Below the pieces are notes generated by a model. That model saw nothing but the letters and a program-made list of their open reading frames with translations, did no database searches and was not told the origin of the DNA. 64,000 nt of DNA, from positions 306,937 to 370,936 of the forward strand of contig NZ_FOTB01000001.1 in NCBI RefSeq assembly GCF_900114445.1. The letters are read 5' to 3'. Origin of the DNA: Salinicoccus halodurans (GTDB lineage Bacteria; Bacillota; Bacilli; Staphylococcales; Salinicoccaceae). Each line of letters begins with the position of its first letter. Position 1 is the stretch's first letter. Made by a program: the position numbers and the translations under genes. This document shows, in pieces, positions 42,936 through 53,045 of this stretch.

Positions 42936-44082
42936 AGTTGTAGCTATGCTGTTAGCAGGAGGTAAAGGAACCAGGCTGGGGGAACTTACTAAAGATTTGG
43001 CAAAACCGGCAGTCCCCTTTGGCGGTAAATACAGAATTATCGATTTTACAATGAGTAACATAGCCAATTCAGAAATTTCGACTGTGGGTGTGGTGGTGCA
43101 GTATTCACCACTCATGTTGAATAAACATATCGGTATCGGAAAACCGTGGGGGCTGGACAGACAACACGGCGGAGTCAGCGTCCTCGCCCCGTTTTCCGAC
43201 AGGGAGGGAGGATCCTGGTTCTCGGGTACAGCGGATGCGATCGTCAAGAACCTGAATTATGTTGAACAATACGAACCGGATGAATTACTCGTTTTAAGCG
43301 GCGACCATGTATATCAGATGGACTATACGAAAATGCTTGCGTTCCACAGGTCACAGGATGCGGACGCAACAATATCTGTCATCGAGGTGCCAATGGATGA
43401 AGCAAGCCGTTTTGGGATTTTGAATACGAATGAAGACCTGAGCATTTATGAGTTTGATGAGAAACCCGAAAACCCTAAAAATAACCTGGCTTCCATGGGC
43501 ATTTATATATTCAAGTGGGATGTAATCAAACCATATTTGCTGGAAGACGAAAAAGACAAATCCAGCGACCATGATTTCGGCAAGGATATCATTCCGAAAC
43601 TGCTGGCGGACGAGAAGCGTTTATTCGCCTACAAATTCGATGGATATTGGAAAGACGTCGGTACAGTCACGAGTTACTGGGAAACTAACATGGATCTGCT
43701 GAAAGAGGATTTCCAGACATTGCTGATGTCGAAAGAATGGGCGACGTATCCGAATGAGGAAAACAGGCCTCCTGAATACATAGGGGCCACTGCCGAGATT
43801 ACAAATTCTCTTATTTCCTCAGGTTCATTCATAGAAGGCAGAATTGAGGATTCGATCCTGTTCATCGGCGTGGAAACGAAGACGGGCTCTGAAGTGTCTT
43901 CTTCCATCATCCTGCCGGATGCCGTGATAGGTGAAAACGTAATTCTGGATCGTGTAATTGTAACATCCGGAATCGAGATTCCGGACCATGCTGTCATCAG
44001 ATCGCAGGGAGACGAACCTGTTGTGCTGAGCAAAGATACTTTGGAAGATTATCTGAATGAAGGAGGCGGACAAAATGAATAG
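42925..44082 (+). CDS. glgC: Glucose-1-phosphate adenylyltransferase, catalytic subunit
   Basis: GlgC makes ADP-glucose, the glycogen building block. The 385-residue chain has the nucleotide loop [14 protein letters not shown], the substrate motif [24 protein letters not shown] for metal binding, and a C-terminal left-handed beta-helix. ATG 42925 lies inside the end of glgB. It overlaps glgD by 8 bases, consistent with a stoichiometric GlgC/GlgD complex. Confidence 0.96.
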   Translation: MTSKVVAMLLAGGKGTRLGELTKDLAKPAVPFGGKYRIIDFTMSNIANSEISTVGVVVQYSPLMLNKHIGIGKPWGLDRQHGGVSVLAPFSDREGGSWFSGTADAIVKNLNYVEQYEPDELLVLSGDHVYQMDYTKMLAFHRSQDADATISVIEVPMDEASRFGILNTNEDLSIYEFDEKPENPKNNLASMGIYIFKWDVIKPYLLEDEKDKSSDHDFGKDIIPKLLADEKRLFAYKFDGYWKDVGTVTSYWETNMDLLKEDFQTLLMSKEWATYPNEENRPPEYIGATAEITNSLISSGSFIEGRIEDSILFIGVETKTGSEVSSSIILPDAVIGENVILDRVIVTSGIEIPDHAVIRSQGDEPVVLSKDTLEDYLNEGGGQNE

Positions 44083-45181
44083 TGATGTTCTAGGACTGGT
44101 GAACCTGCAGGCGGAACAAGATGATCTGGAAGCATTGACATTTTTCAGAAGCGGAGGATCCTTGCCGTTCATGGGACGGTATCGTCTCATCGATTTTACT
44201 TTGACGAATATGTCCTATTCAGGCATAAAAACAGTAGGCGTGTTCGCCGGCAATAAATTCAGGTCTCTGCTTGACCATCTGAGCCGCAAGGAAGATTTTG
44301 GGTTTGAAGGCAGAAACTCGAGAGTTTTCGTCCTGCCCCCGGATTGGAATGATCCTTCTGATATTTCCGAGGGAGATTTGAAGCATTTCCACAACCATTC
44401 GGATCTTTTTGCGCGTTTTAAAGGCAAGCATGTCCTCGTGGCCGGCTCCCAGTTCATTACCAATACAAACTATAAAAAAGCGATCGCTCATCATAAAGCG
44501 CAGAACAACGACATCACATTCATCTCCGAAAGACGTCCTGAGTACAACATACCGAGCGCCCCGATGCTGAAACTGCTGACGGAAGGTGATGAGATTACCG
44601 GTTTTACTAATGACCGGGAAAACAACCACGTCTATACTGATGTGTATATCATTAAAAAAGATGTACTGCTCGACATTGTGCGTACTTGCATCGACAACTA
44701 TAAGCCGAACCTGTTCCATAATGGAATCCGTGAAAAGCTGGATGAATTCCGCACAGGGTTTTATGATATTGAGGCAACCACCTATTATTTCCATTCTGTC
44801 CAGTCATACTTTAAAAACAGCATGTCACTGCTTGAAAAAGACAGATACCGCGCATTTTTCCACGGTGAAAATCTGGTGAAGACCAAAATCAGTACTAATC
44901 CGCCCACATTGTATAAAAAGGACAGTGATGTAAAATCATCAATCCTTGCAAACGGTGTAATAGTGGAGGGATCGATTGAAAGCTCGGTCATTTCAAGAAA
45001 CGTCACTGTTAAAAAAGGAGCCACAGTTAAGAACTCGGTGATTTTTGCAAGCTGTACCATTGAACCGGGCGCCTATGTGGAGAATGTCATCCTTGATAAA
45101 GGGGTTACGATCACAGAAGGCCGTAAACTCATTGGCTCGGAGGATAAACCGTATATCGTTGCCAAGCGCTCAACTATTTAA
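44075..45181 (+). CDS. glgD: Glucose-1-phosphate adenylyltransferase, regulatory subunit
   Basis: GlgD is the GlgC paralogue that modulates or activates the enzyme in Bacillus-type systems. The product is 368 residues from ATG 44075 with AAGGAGGCGG upstream. It keeps the fold and the [15 protein letters not shown] block but lacks the GGKGTRL nucleotide loop, which is replaced by [10 protein letters not shown]. It is therefore probably not catalytic. The C-terminal beta-helix is present. Confidence 0.93.
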   Translation: MNSDVLGLVNLQAEQDDLEALTFFRSGGSLPFMGRYRLIDFTLTNMSYSGIKTVGVFAGNKFRSLLDHLSRKEDFGFEGRNSRVFVLPPDWNDPSDISEGDLKHFHNHSDLFARFKGKHVLVAGSQFITNTNYKKAIAHHKAQNNDITFISERRPEYNIPSAPMLKLLTEGDEITGFTNDRENNHVYTDVYIIKKDVLLDIVRTCIDNYKPNLFHNGIREKLDEFRTGFYDIEATTYYFHSVQSYFKNSMSLLEKDRYRAFFHGENLVKTKISTNPPTLYKKDSDVKSSILANGVIVEGSIESSVISRNVTVKKGATVKNSVIFASCTIEPGAYVENVILDKGVTITEGRKLIGSEDKPYIVAKRSTI

Positions 45182-45208
45182 AATGCTGAGATAGGAGGCG
45201 GAGACTAC

Positions 45209-46615
45209 ATGAAGCATGTACTTTTTGCTGCAAGTGAATGTACACCATTTATAAAATCCGGAGGACTGGCGGATGTTGTTGGAAGTCTTCCCCAGGCACT
45301 GGTGAAAGAGGGGGTGAATGTTTCTGTCATCCTGCCTTTGTACAAAGAGATCATCCATTCGGACTACCGTTCAAAAATGGAGGAAGTCACTGTTTTCAGT
45401 ACACCTGTCGGGTGGCGGAACCAGTATACACGAATTTTAAAACTGACAGATCGGGGCGTAGTATATTATTTTGTGGACAATGAGTATTACTTCAACCGCG
45501 ATGGCCTGTATGGATATATCGATGACGGTGAGCGCTTTATCTATTTTTCAAATGCAATCATTGAATTCATGTACCGGACGGATGAAGTATTCGATGTACT
45601 CCACTGTCATGACTGGCAGACCGGGGCTGCCGCAGCAATCGGCAGCATAAAACGGCCGCAGCCCGGCATGAAAACCGTCTACACGATCCACAATATAAAA
45701 TATCAGGGCTGGTTCGGGCATTCAGGTTTCGGTGAGCTTTTGAACCTCGGCATGGAGCATTTTGCAGGGTTTGAGTGGCATGGGATGTTGAACATGATGA
45801 AAGCTGCCATCCATCATGCGGATATTATAACCACAGTTTCAGATACTTATGCAGAAGAGATTCTTACGCCATTTTTCGGAGAAGGGCTGGAATCCGTGCT
45901 GGAGAGCAGAAAAGAGGATGTTTACGGTATCGTCAACGGTCTGGATATCAATGATTATAATCCTCTCAAGGATAAGGCACTGGATTACAGATTCAAAACT
46001 TCACGCAGTACGAAGCTGAAAAATAAACGGGCACTGCAGGAAACGCTGGGACTCAAAGTGGACGGCAATGTGCCCTTGTACGGAATTGTCACACGGCTTG
46101 TGGCTCAGAAAGGACTGGATCTGATCAGGCATATTCTGCATGAATTCCTGACTTCGGATGTACAGCTCGTTGTGCTCGGTTCGGGCGAGCAGGAATACGA
46201 GGAATATTTCAAATCACTTGAAGTGAATTTTCCAGATAAAGTCCATGTCACTCTGGGATTCAGTGAGCCTTTTGCAAGGCGTATTTATGCTTCCAGCGAT
46301 TTCTTCATCATGCCAAGCCTCTTCGAGCCCTGCGGGCTGGGCCAGCTGATCGCGATCCGTTATTTGTCAGCACCGATCGTTCGGGAAACGGGGGGACTGA
46401 AAGATACTGTCATCCCATATAACGAGTTCGATCATACCGGCAACGGTCTGTCATTTGAAAATTACAATGCACATGAACTGCTGGGGAAATTGGAGTACAG
46501 TCTGAGATTGTATGGAGAAGCGGAACATATGGAAGCACTCTGTGCGAATATGCTCGCGTCCGACTACGCTTGGGCAAACTCCGCCAGGCAATACGTGGAG
46601 CTGTATGAGAAGTGA
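45209..46615 (+). CDS. glgA: Glycogen synthase (ADP-glucose)
   Basis: GlgA is the GT5 glucosyltransferase that extends alpha-1,4 chains from ADP-glucose. The 468-residue chain starts MKHVLFAASECTPFIKSGGL, with the KSGGLADVVGSLP substrate motif. The C-terminal half has PSLFEPCGLGQLIAIRYLS, including the conserved Glu. AGGAGGCGG precedes ATG 45209. It ends the operon ahead of a terminator. No glgP gene follows, unlike the Bacillus glgBCDAP operon. Confidence 0.96.
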   Translation: MKHVLFAASECTPFIKSGGLADVVGSLPQALVKEGVNVSVILPLYKEIIHSDYRSKMEEVTVFSTPVGWRNQYTRILKLTDRGVVYYFVDNEYYFNRDGLYGYIDDGERFIYFSNAIIEFMYRTDEVFDVLHCHDWQTGAAAAIGSIKRPQPGMKTVYTIHNIKYQGWFGHSGFGELLNLGMEHFAGFEWHGMLNMMKAAIHHADIITTVSDTYAEEILTPFFGEGLESVLESRKEDVYGIVNGLDINDYNPLKDKALDYRFKTSRSTKLKNKRALQETLGLKVDGNVPLYGIVTRLVAQKGLDLIRHILHEFLTSDVQLVVLGSGEQEYEEYFKSLEVNFPDKVHVTLGFSEPFARRIYASSDFFIMPSLFEPCGLGQLIAIRYLSAPIVRETGGLKDTVIPYNEFDHTGNGLSFENYNAHELLGKLEYSLRLYGEAEHMEALCANMLASDYAWANSARQYVELYEK

Positions 46616-46626
46616 TGCTGCAGCTG

Positions 46627-46657
46627 AGACCTCCTGTTTTAAGTGGAGGTCTTTTTT
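46627..46657 (+). terminator. Terminator of the glg operon
   Basis: AGACCTCC pairs with GGAGGTCT around a 10-base loop and is followed by a T-run, 12 bases after glgA. The next 80 bases (46658-46735) hold no feature I can recognise. Confidence 0.9.
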
Positions 46658-46735
46658 GATGTATTGAAGCGGCATCAGTCAATTACGTCATTCCGCATCA
46701 ACGATGAGACATATTCATCACAATCCTGCTGCGAA

Positions 46736-46761
46736 CAAAAAGCGGGCTCCTGAGAGCCCGC
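46736..46761 (-). terminator. Terminator of rqcH
   Basis: GCGGGCTC pairs with GAGCCCGC around CTGA. On the minus strand the stem is followed by a run of T (AAAAA at 46737-46741 on the plus strand). Confidence 0.88.
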
Positions 46762-46771
46762 TTCTGTATTA

Positions 46772-48475
46772 TTAATGCTTCACTTCCATACTGTCCACTT
46801 TTTTCCTGTCGGGCGTTACAAATACCGTCTGCTGGTCTGTATAGGTGACAAAACCGGGTTTTGCACCGCTGATTTTATGAACATGTTTGATTTCAGTGAA
46901 ATCGACCGGCACCGATTCGGATTCCTTTGCCTTGGAGAAGAATGATGCGAGCATGGCGGCTTCCAGTATATCCTGTTCTTCAATCTGATTTTCCGGATGT
47001 GTAATGACCACGTGCGATCCCGGAATGTCTTTTGTATGGAACCACAGATGGTTGTTCTGTGCTTTACGGGATGTCAGATAATCGTTCTGCTTGTTATTTT
47101 TACCGACCAGGACTGTCAGGCCGTTGCTTGTTTTATATTCATGCAGCTGAATCCGGCGTTTATTCTTTTTCTTCGCGCCTTGATTCCGCTTCACTTTGAT
47201 GATGCCTTCTTCATGCAGCTCTTCCCGGATTTCATCGACTTCTTCCTCGGTCGAGATCTCCTCCATCTGATGCAGCAGGCTGGTGAAATACTCCATGTCC
47301 ATCCGTGCCTGGTCGAGCTGTTCGGATGCCGCAGTTTCCCGTTTTTTCAGCTTGTTGTACCTGCTGTAATATTTCTGGGCATTATCACTGGGTGAAATAT
47401 TCGGATCCAGCGGAATGCTGACCTTTTCGTCCGTGTAGTAATCCAGGACTTCCACTGAATCCTCGTACGGTTTCACCTGGTGCATGTAGGCAGTCAGCAG
47501 TTCACCGTATTTCTGAAATTCATCTTTTTCCGCCGCTTCCAGAAGGTCGTCCTTCAGCTTCCCGATCTTCCTTTCAGTCCGCTCGTATTCCCGCGTGATG
47601 ACGTTCAGGTAGTCATTTGCTTTCTGCTTGATCAGGGCGGTATGATAGCGGTTGTGATAATAGTGGTCGACAAGCTCTGATATCGTATCAAATGTTTCTT
47701 CCGGTTCCCCCAGATGGCTGAGCCGTGTATAATAAAACACCTCTCTGCCGTCATTTTCATATATAGCCGGATAGATATCCTCCGCTTTTGAAAGTGTCTC
47801 TTTTACTGCCGGCACCATATTCCTGATAGTGAAATGGCCGGCTGTATGCTCGATCTCCTTGACGAACAAAGGGCTGAACCCCTCTACAGCGCCGAGTATC
47901 TGCCTATTGATCCGTCCGCTGTTGAAATCGATCCGGACCGGCAGCTTTTCTATGTCCTCAGTCCTCGGATTAAGTTTTTCTGCCGTCGGCGGCGCCTGAT
48001 ACATGAAGCCGGGCATGATCGTCCGCGCATTATTATTCGGAGTCAGGTGTTTGATCCCTTCGAGGATATTATATTTTTCATCCGTGATGATGATGTTCGA
48101 ATGCCTGCCCATGATTTCCAGGATAAGGATGCGTTCCACATCATCCCCGATCTCATTGCGGGACTGTATATGAAATTCGACACGTCTGTCGTTACCGATC
48201 TGCCTGATGTCTTTTATGATACCGCCTTCGATGTGCTTTCTGGCCACGCGCAGGAACATGGGCGGATTGAACGGGAATTCATATTTTTGTTCCGTCAGAT
48301 GGAACCGGGCGTACATCGGGTGTGCACTGATCAGCAGGTTGTGGTTGGACCGCTGCGAACGGATTTTAAATACCAGGGAAGTGTCATCCATCTGCTGGAT
48401 TTTATTAATTTTGCCTTTTTCCAATATGGAAAGTTCGTCGATGATTGCATGGACGAAGTTGCCGTCGAATGCCAT
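46772..48475 (-). CDS. rqcH: Ribosome quality control factor RqcH (NFACT family)
   Basis: RqcH binds 50S subunits with stalled peptidyl-tRNA and adds C-terminal Ala tails that mark the chain for degradation. In older literature the family is called FbpA, fibronectin-binding protein. The product is 567 residues from ATG 48475 (MAFDGNFVHAI) with AGGAGG upstream. NFACT-N, helical coiled coils (about 270-420) and the NFACT-R motif HLWFHTKDIPGSHVVI follow in order. ylmH, a partner in this pathway, is at 19.8 kb. Confidence 0.95.
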   Translation of the reverse strand: MAFDGNFVHAIIDELSILEKGKINKIQQMDDTSLVFKIRSQRSNHNLLISAHPMYARFHLTEQKYEFPFNPPMFLRVARKHIEGGIIKDIRQIGNDRRVEFHIQSRNEIGDDVERILILEIMGRHSNIIITDEKYNILEGIKHLTPNNNARTIMPGFMYQAPPTAEKLNPRTEDIEKLPVRIDFNSGRINRQILGAVEGFSPLFVKEIEHTAGHFTIRNMVPAVKETLSKAEDIYPAIYENDGREVFYYTRLSHLGEPEETFDTISELVDHYYHNRYHTALIKQKANDYLNVITREYERTERKIGKLKDDLLEAAEKDEFQKYGELLTAYMHQVKPYEDSVEVLDYYTDEKVSIPLDPNISPSDNAQKYYSRYNKLKKRETAASEQLDQARMDMEYFTSLLHQMEEISTEEEVDEIREELHEEGIIKVKRNQGAKKKNKRRIQLHEYKTSNGLTVLVGKNNKQNDYLTSRKAQNNHLWFHTKDIPGSHVVITHPENQIEEQDILEAAMLASFFSKAKESESVPVDFTEIKHVHKISGAKPGFVTYTDQQTVFVTPDRKKVDSMEVKH

Positions 48476-48589
48476 AGTCTGTTCCTCCTGTAATTTGCTA
48501 TCCTGTATTTTAACATGAAACGGGGCAGTTTGAATCATACAGAGATTTATAATGAATTTTAAACTTATATATGGTACATTAAGAGGTAA

Positions 48590-49233
<644 letters not shown>

Positions 49234-49234
<1 letters not shown>

Positions 49235-49428
49235 TGCTTTACCCATCAATTCATGAACTGAAGAACAATGTCGATTCCAAATATCTGCTTGTGACTATGG
49301 CTGCCAAACGCGCACGCCACCTGCAGGATCATCCGGATGATCTGATTCTGGACGAGTATAAGACGCTCAAGACTGTAAGCCGTGCTTTAGAGGAAATCGC
49401 AGAAAATAAAGTGACAGAACAACGCTAG
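49234..49428 (+). CDS. rpoZ: RNA polymerase subunit omega
   Basis: Omega assists assembly of RNA polymerase by holding the beta-prime subunit. The 64-residue product begins MLYPSIHELKNNVDSKYLLV, with the conserved block MAAKRARHLQ. Its ATG overlaps the gmk stop (TAATG), and its stop codon overlaps the left arm of a terminator. Confidence 0.95.
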
Positions 49429-49454
49429 CTGACAATTCATTGTCAGCTTTTTTT
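49427..49454 (+). terminator. Terminator after rpoZ
   Basis: AGCTGACAA pairs with TTGTCAGCT around TTCA, then T7. The first two bases of the stem belong to the rpoZ stop codon. coaBC starts 15 bases after the hairpin, so the element limits read-through from gmk-rpoZ. Confidence 0.9.
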
Positions 49455-49468
49455 AAAGAGGTGAGGAC

Positions 49469-50656
49469 ATGGCAAATATTGTATTAGGTGTGACAGGCGG
49501 TATCGCCGCCTATAAAGCAATCGATCTGACGAGTAAGCTGACCCAGTCCGGGCATGATGTTCGTGTCGTGCTTACGGATAATGCGCTTGAATTCGTGACG
49601 CCGCTCGCTTTCCAGGCAATCGGACGCAATCACGTTTACACAAATACGTTCAAAGAGGAAGAACCTTCCGTCATTTCACATATCAAGATTGGGGAATGGG
49701 CGGATATGATCGTCGTCGCCCCGGTCACTGCAAATACGATTGGCAAGCTTGCGAGCGGAATTTATGACAATATGCTGCTGAATGTACTTGCTGCAAATAC
49801 AAAACCGGTAATCATGGCACCTGCAATGAATGTCCATATGTACAATCAGCCGGCAGTGCAGCGCAATATAAAGGCTTTGATGCAGGAAGGCTACCATTTC
49901 ATCGATGCTGAATCCGGTTTTCTGGCCTGTGGCTATAATGCGAAAGGCAGGATGGCCGACGTTCCGCAAATAAAGGCCCATATCGAAGATATGCTTTCCA
50001 TGGAACAGAGTCTTGCGGGGAAAAAGGTGCTGATTACAGCAGGACCGACTCAGGAAGCGATCGACCCGATCCGTTATTTGACAAACCATTCCAGCGGCAA
50101 GATGGGGTATGCGATCGCAGAAGCCGCTGCTGCGCGCGGTGCTGACGTCGTACTGGTCAGTGGACCGGTCAGTCTGCCGGCACCCGGGAATGTGACCCGG
50201 ATAGATGTCGAATCCACCCGGGATATGTTCGAAGCGGTAAAAGATCATATGGATGCCGATCTCGGGATATTTACAGCGGCAGTCAGTGATTTCACGCCCC
50301 GGGAAGTACATGGTTCCAAGATGAAGAAGCAGGACGGCAGGGAAGTGTCTATTGAACTGAAGGAGACCCAGGATATCCTCCAATATGTTGGCGCGCATAA
50401 AGGCGGCATGTTCGTCGTCGGTTTTGCAGCGGAAACGGATAATGTGCGTGAATATGCAGCCGGCAAGCTTAAAAAGAAAAACGCAGACTGCATCGTGATG
50501 AACGACGTCTCCAACAAGGAAATAGGGATGAACAGTGATGAAAATGAAGTGGTCATGCTTTTCAAGAACGGCGGCGAGCAGGCCTATCCAAGGATGGATA
50601 AACAGACGCTCGGCATACAGATCATCGAGACGATTGTTAAGAGGTGGAACGATTGA
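49469..50656 (+). CDS. coaBC: Bifunctional phosphopantothenoylcysteine decarboxylase / phosphopantothenate--cysteine ligase
   Basis: CoaBC performs the second and third steps from phosphopantothenate to phosphopantetheine. The 395-residue fusion has the flavoprotein CoaC half (GVTGGIAAYKA, PAMNVHMY, FLACGYNAKGRM) and the CoaB half (TAGPTQEAIDPIRYLTNHSSG, near residue 190). ATG 49469 has AGAGGTGA upstream. The last base of its stop codon is the first base of the priA start. Confidence 0.96.
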   Translation: MANIVLGVTGGIAAYKAIDLTSKLTQSGHDVRVVLTDNALEFVTPLAFQAIGRNHVYTNTFKEEEPSVISHIKIGEWADMIVVAPVTANTIGKLASGIYDNMLLNVLAANTKPVIMAPAMNVHMYNQPAVQRNIKALMQEGYHFIDAESGFLACGYNAKGRMADVPQIKAHIEDMLSMEQSLAGKKVLITAGPTQEAIDPIRYLTNHSSGKMGYAIAEAAAARGADVVLVSGPVSLPAPGNVTRIDVESTRDMFEAVKDHMDADLGIFTAAVSDFTPREVHGSKMKKQDGREVSIELKETQDILQYVGAHKGGMFVVGFAAETDNVREYAAGKLKKKNADCIVMNDVSNKEIGMNSDENEVVMLFKNGGEQAYPRMDKQTLGIQIIETIVKRWND

Positions 50657-53034
50657 TGTTTGCTTCAGTCATAGTGGATGTACCAAGCAAAAGTGTCAAC
50701 CAGGTCTTTGATTACAGGATTCCTAGCGGGATGCAGGACATCATTAAGGTGGGTCACAGGGTCGTTGTGCCATTCGGGCGCCGGACAATCCAGGGTTATG
50801 TGATGAACATCAAGGATACGGCTGATTTCGATCCTTCAAAAATCAAGCCGATTTCACGTACTTTGGATATCGAGCCGGTTCTCACGGAGGAAATGATCGT
50901 GATTGCGAAGTATCTGGCGGAATATTATGTGGATCAGTACATCAGTGTCATAGAGACGATTCTGCCGGCTGCGCTTAAGGCGAATTATAAAAAGATCATC
51001 CGGGCAGCTGGAGATGACGGGGAGGCGGCACAGGCGCTCAGAAATCTCGGTATCTCAGGTGATATCGAGACGAGCAGGCTCACAGCGGACCAGCTGAGTG
51101 TACTGCGTCCGCATTTCAAATCAGGAGAGCTGGTTGAAGAAACAGTCATTTCCCAGCATACACGTAAGAAGACGGCGCTGGGTGTTTATTCGTTGAAAGT
51201 TCCCGAGCCGAACCTGGGACGCGCGAAAAAACAGATCGAGCTGCTTGAGAGGATTGATATGTCATCAGAACCCATACTGCTTGGCACACTGCAGGAAGAG
51301 GGGTATTCAAACGGCATGGTGAATACTTTGTACAAAAAAGGGCTCATCGATAAGGTGGACGTTGAAATCGAACGGGATCCATATTCGGGACGGATCTTTG
51401 AGTATGACAAGCCAAAAGTACTGAATGGGGAACAGCGTAGAGCCTATGAGGAAATTACGCAATCCATGGATGAAAAATCCGCTGAGACATTCCTGCTTCA
51501 CGGTATCACAGGCAGCGGGAAAACAGAAGTCTATCTCCAGGTCATTCAAAAAGCATTGAATGAAGGCCGGACCGCGATTATGCTTGTCCCTGAAATTGCG
51601 CTGACACCGCAGATGGTGAACCGGTTTAAAATGCGTTTCGGGGATGATGTGGCAGTGCTGCATTCCGGGCTCTCGCCTGGCGAAAAGTATGATGAATGGC
51701 GCAAGATCAAAGAAGGCAGGGCAAGGGTTTCCGTAGGTGCGCGGAGCAGTGTGTTCGCCCCGTTTGAAAATGTCGGTGTCATCATCATCGATGAAGAGCA
51801 TGAAACAACGTACAAACAGAGCGACCGTCCGATGTATCATGCGGCGGAAGTGGCAAAATTCAGAAGCCGGCGGCATGGGTGCCCGCTGATTCTCGGAACC
51901 GCGACCCCGAGTCTGGAAACCTATGCGAGAAGCGAGAAGGGTGTCTACAGACGGCTTGAACTGACAGAACGCGCCGGGACCAAAATACTGCCGGAAATAC
52001 GCATCGTTGACATGTCGGAACAGCACCGTGCGGGAAACACTTCGGTCATTTCTACGCCGCTCCATGAGGCGATTACCGACCGTCTTGAAAAAGGTGAACA
52101 GACAGTGCTGCTCTTAAACAGGCGGGGATACTCCAATTTCCAGATCTGTCAGAGCTGCGGTCATGTGCCGATGTGTCCGAACTGTGATATATCTCTCACT
52201 TACCACAAATCCAACAGTTCGCTCCTTTGCCACTACTGCGGCTATGAATCAAGAGTTACCAGACAGTGTGACAATTGTTCAAGCGAGGATGTGACGTTCA
52301 GGGGAACGGGGACGGAGAAAGTGGAGGAAATTCTGCGTGATATGTTCGAGACTGATGTGGTCCGGATGGATAACGACACGACCAGGCGTAAAGGCATGCA
52401 TGAAAAACTGCTGAATCATTTCGAGAAAGATGAAATACCGATACTTCTCGGCACACAGATGATCGCAAAAGGTCTGGACTATCCCAAAGTGACACTGGTC
52501 GGCGTATTGAATGCGGATACGATGCTTAATCTTCCCGACTTCAGGGCGAATGAAAAGACGTTCCAGCTGCTGACCCAGGTTTCGGGACGCGCCGGACGCC
52601 ATGAACTGAGCGGAGAAGTGATTTTCCAGACATATAACCCGACCCACTACGCCATAGAACTGGCAACGCACAATGACTATAGAAACTTCTATGAAAAAGA
52701 AATGGCATTCCGGCGCATGGCAAGATACTCGCCGTTTTATTTTCATGTATTATTTACGGTTTCGAGTGAAGATGTGAGAAAGTGTCTCGGTGCAACAAGC
52801 CATATACACGAAACCCTGGCGGGAGCGATGAGCGAACAGTCGATCATCGTCGGCCCGTCACCGAGTCCGATCGAGCGGATAAACCGCCAGCACCGTTTCC
52901 AGATATTGCTGAAATATAAAAGGGAGCCGGCACTGCTGGAACTGCTCAATGAACTTGACGCGGAATATCACGAAAAATACAAGAAGGAAGGCATCTCTTT
53001 GAAAATTGATGTCAATCCGCTTGTGATCATGTAG
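50656..53034 (+). CDS. priA: Primosomal protein N' (replication restart helicase PriA)
   Basis: PriA recognises stalled or repaired forks and reloads the replisome. The product is 792 residues from ATG 50656 (MFASVIVDVPSKSVNQ), the A being the last base of the coaBC stop. The N-terminal 3'-end-binding domain is followed by Walker A GITGSGKTEVYL, DEEH box IIIDEEHETTYKQ, and the zinc-binding CxxC clusters (CQSCGHVPMCPNCD and CHYCGYES...CDNCSS). fmt follows 11 bases later; def, usual at this junction, is absent. Confidence 0.97.
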   Translation: MFASVIVDVPSKSVNQVFDYRIPSGMQDIIKVGHRVVVPFGRRTIQGYVMNIKDTADFDPSKIKPISRTLDIEPVLTEEMIVIAKYLAEYYVDQYISVIETILPAALKANYKKIIRAAGDDGEAAQALRNLGISGDIETSRLTADQLSVLRPHFKSGELVEETVISQHTRKKTALGVYSLKVPEPNLGRAKKQIELLERIDMSSEPILLGTLQEEGYSNGMVNTLYKKGLIDKVDVEIERDPYSGRIFEYDKPKVLNGEQRRAYEEITQSMDEKSAETFLLHGITGSGKTEVYLQVIQKALNEGRTAIMLVPEIALTPQMVNRFKMRFGDDVAVLHSGLSPGEKYDEWRKIKEGRARVSVGARSSVFAPFENVGVIIIDEEHETTYKQSDRPMYHAAEVAKFRSRRHGCPLILGTATPSLETYARSEKGVYRRLELTERAGTKILPEIRIVDMSEQHRAGNTSVISTPLHEAITDRLEKGEQTVLLLNRRGYSNFQICQSCGHVPMCPNCDISLTYHKSNSSLLCHYCGYESRVTRQCDNCSSEDVTFRGTGTEKVEEILRDMFETDVVRMDNDTTRRKGMHEKLLNHFEKDEIPILLGTQMIAKGLDYPKVTLVGVLNADTMLNLPDFRANEKTFQLLTQVSGRAGRHELSGEVIFQTYNPTHYAIELATHNDYRNFYEKEMAFRRMARYSPFYFHVLFTVSSEDVRKCLGATSHIHETLAGAMSEQSIIVGPSPSPIERINRQHRFQILLKYKREPALLELLNELDAEYHEKYKKEGISLKIDVNPLVIM

Positions 53035-53045
53035 GAGGCACCATT

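Noticed and set aside
42519-43247. 242-codon minus-strand open frame across the glgB-glgC junction
   Set aside because: It spans two real genes on the other strand and resembles no known protein.
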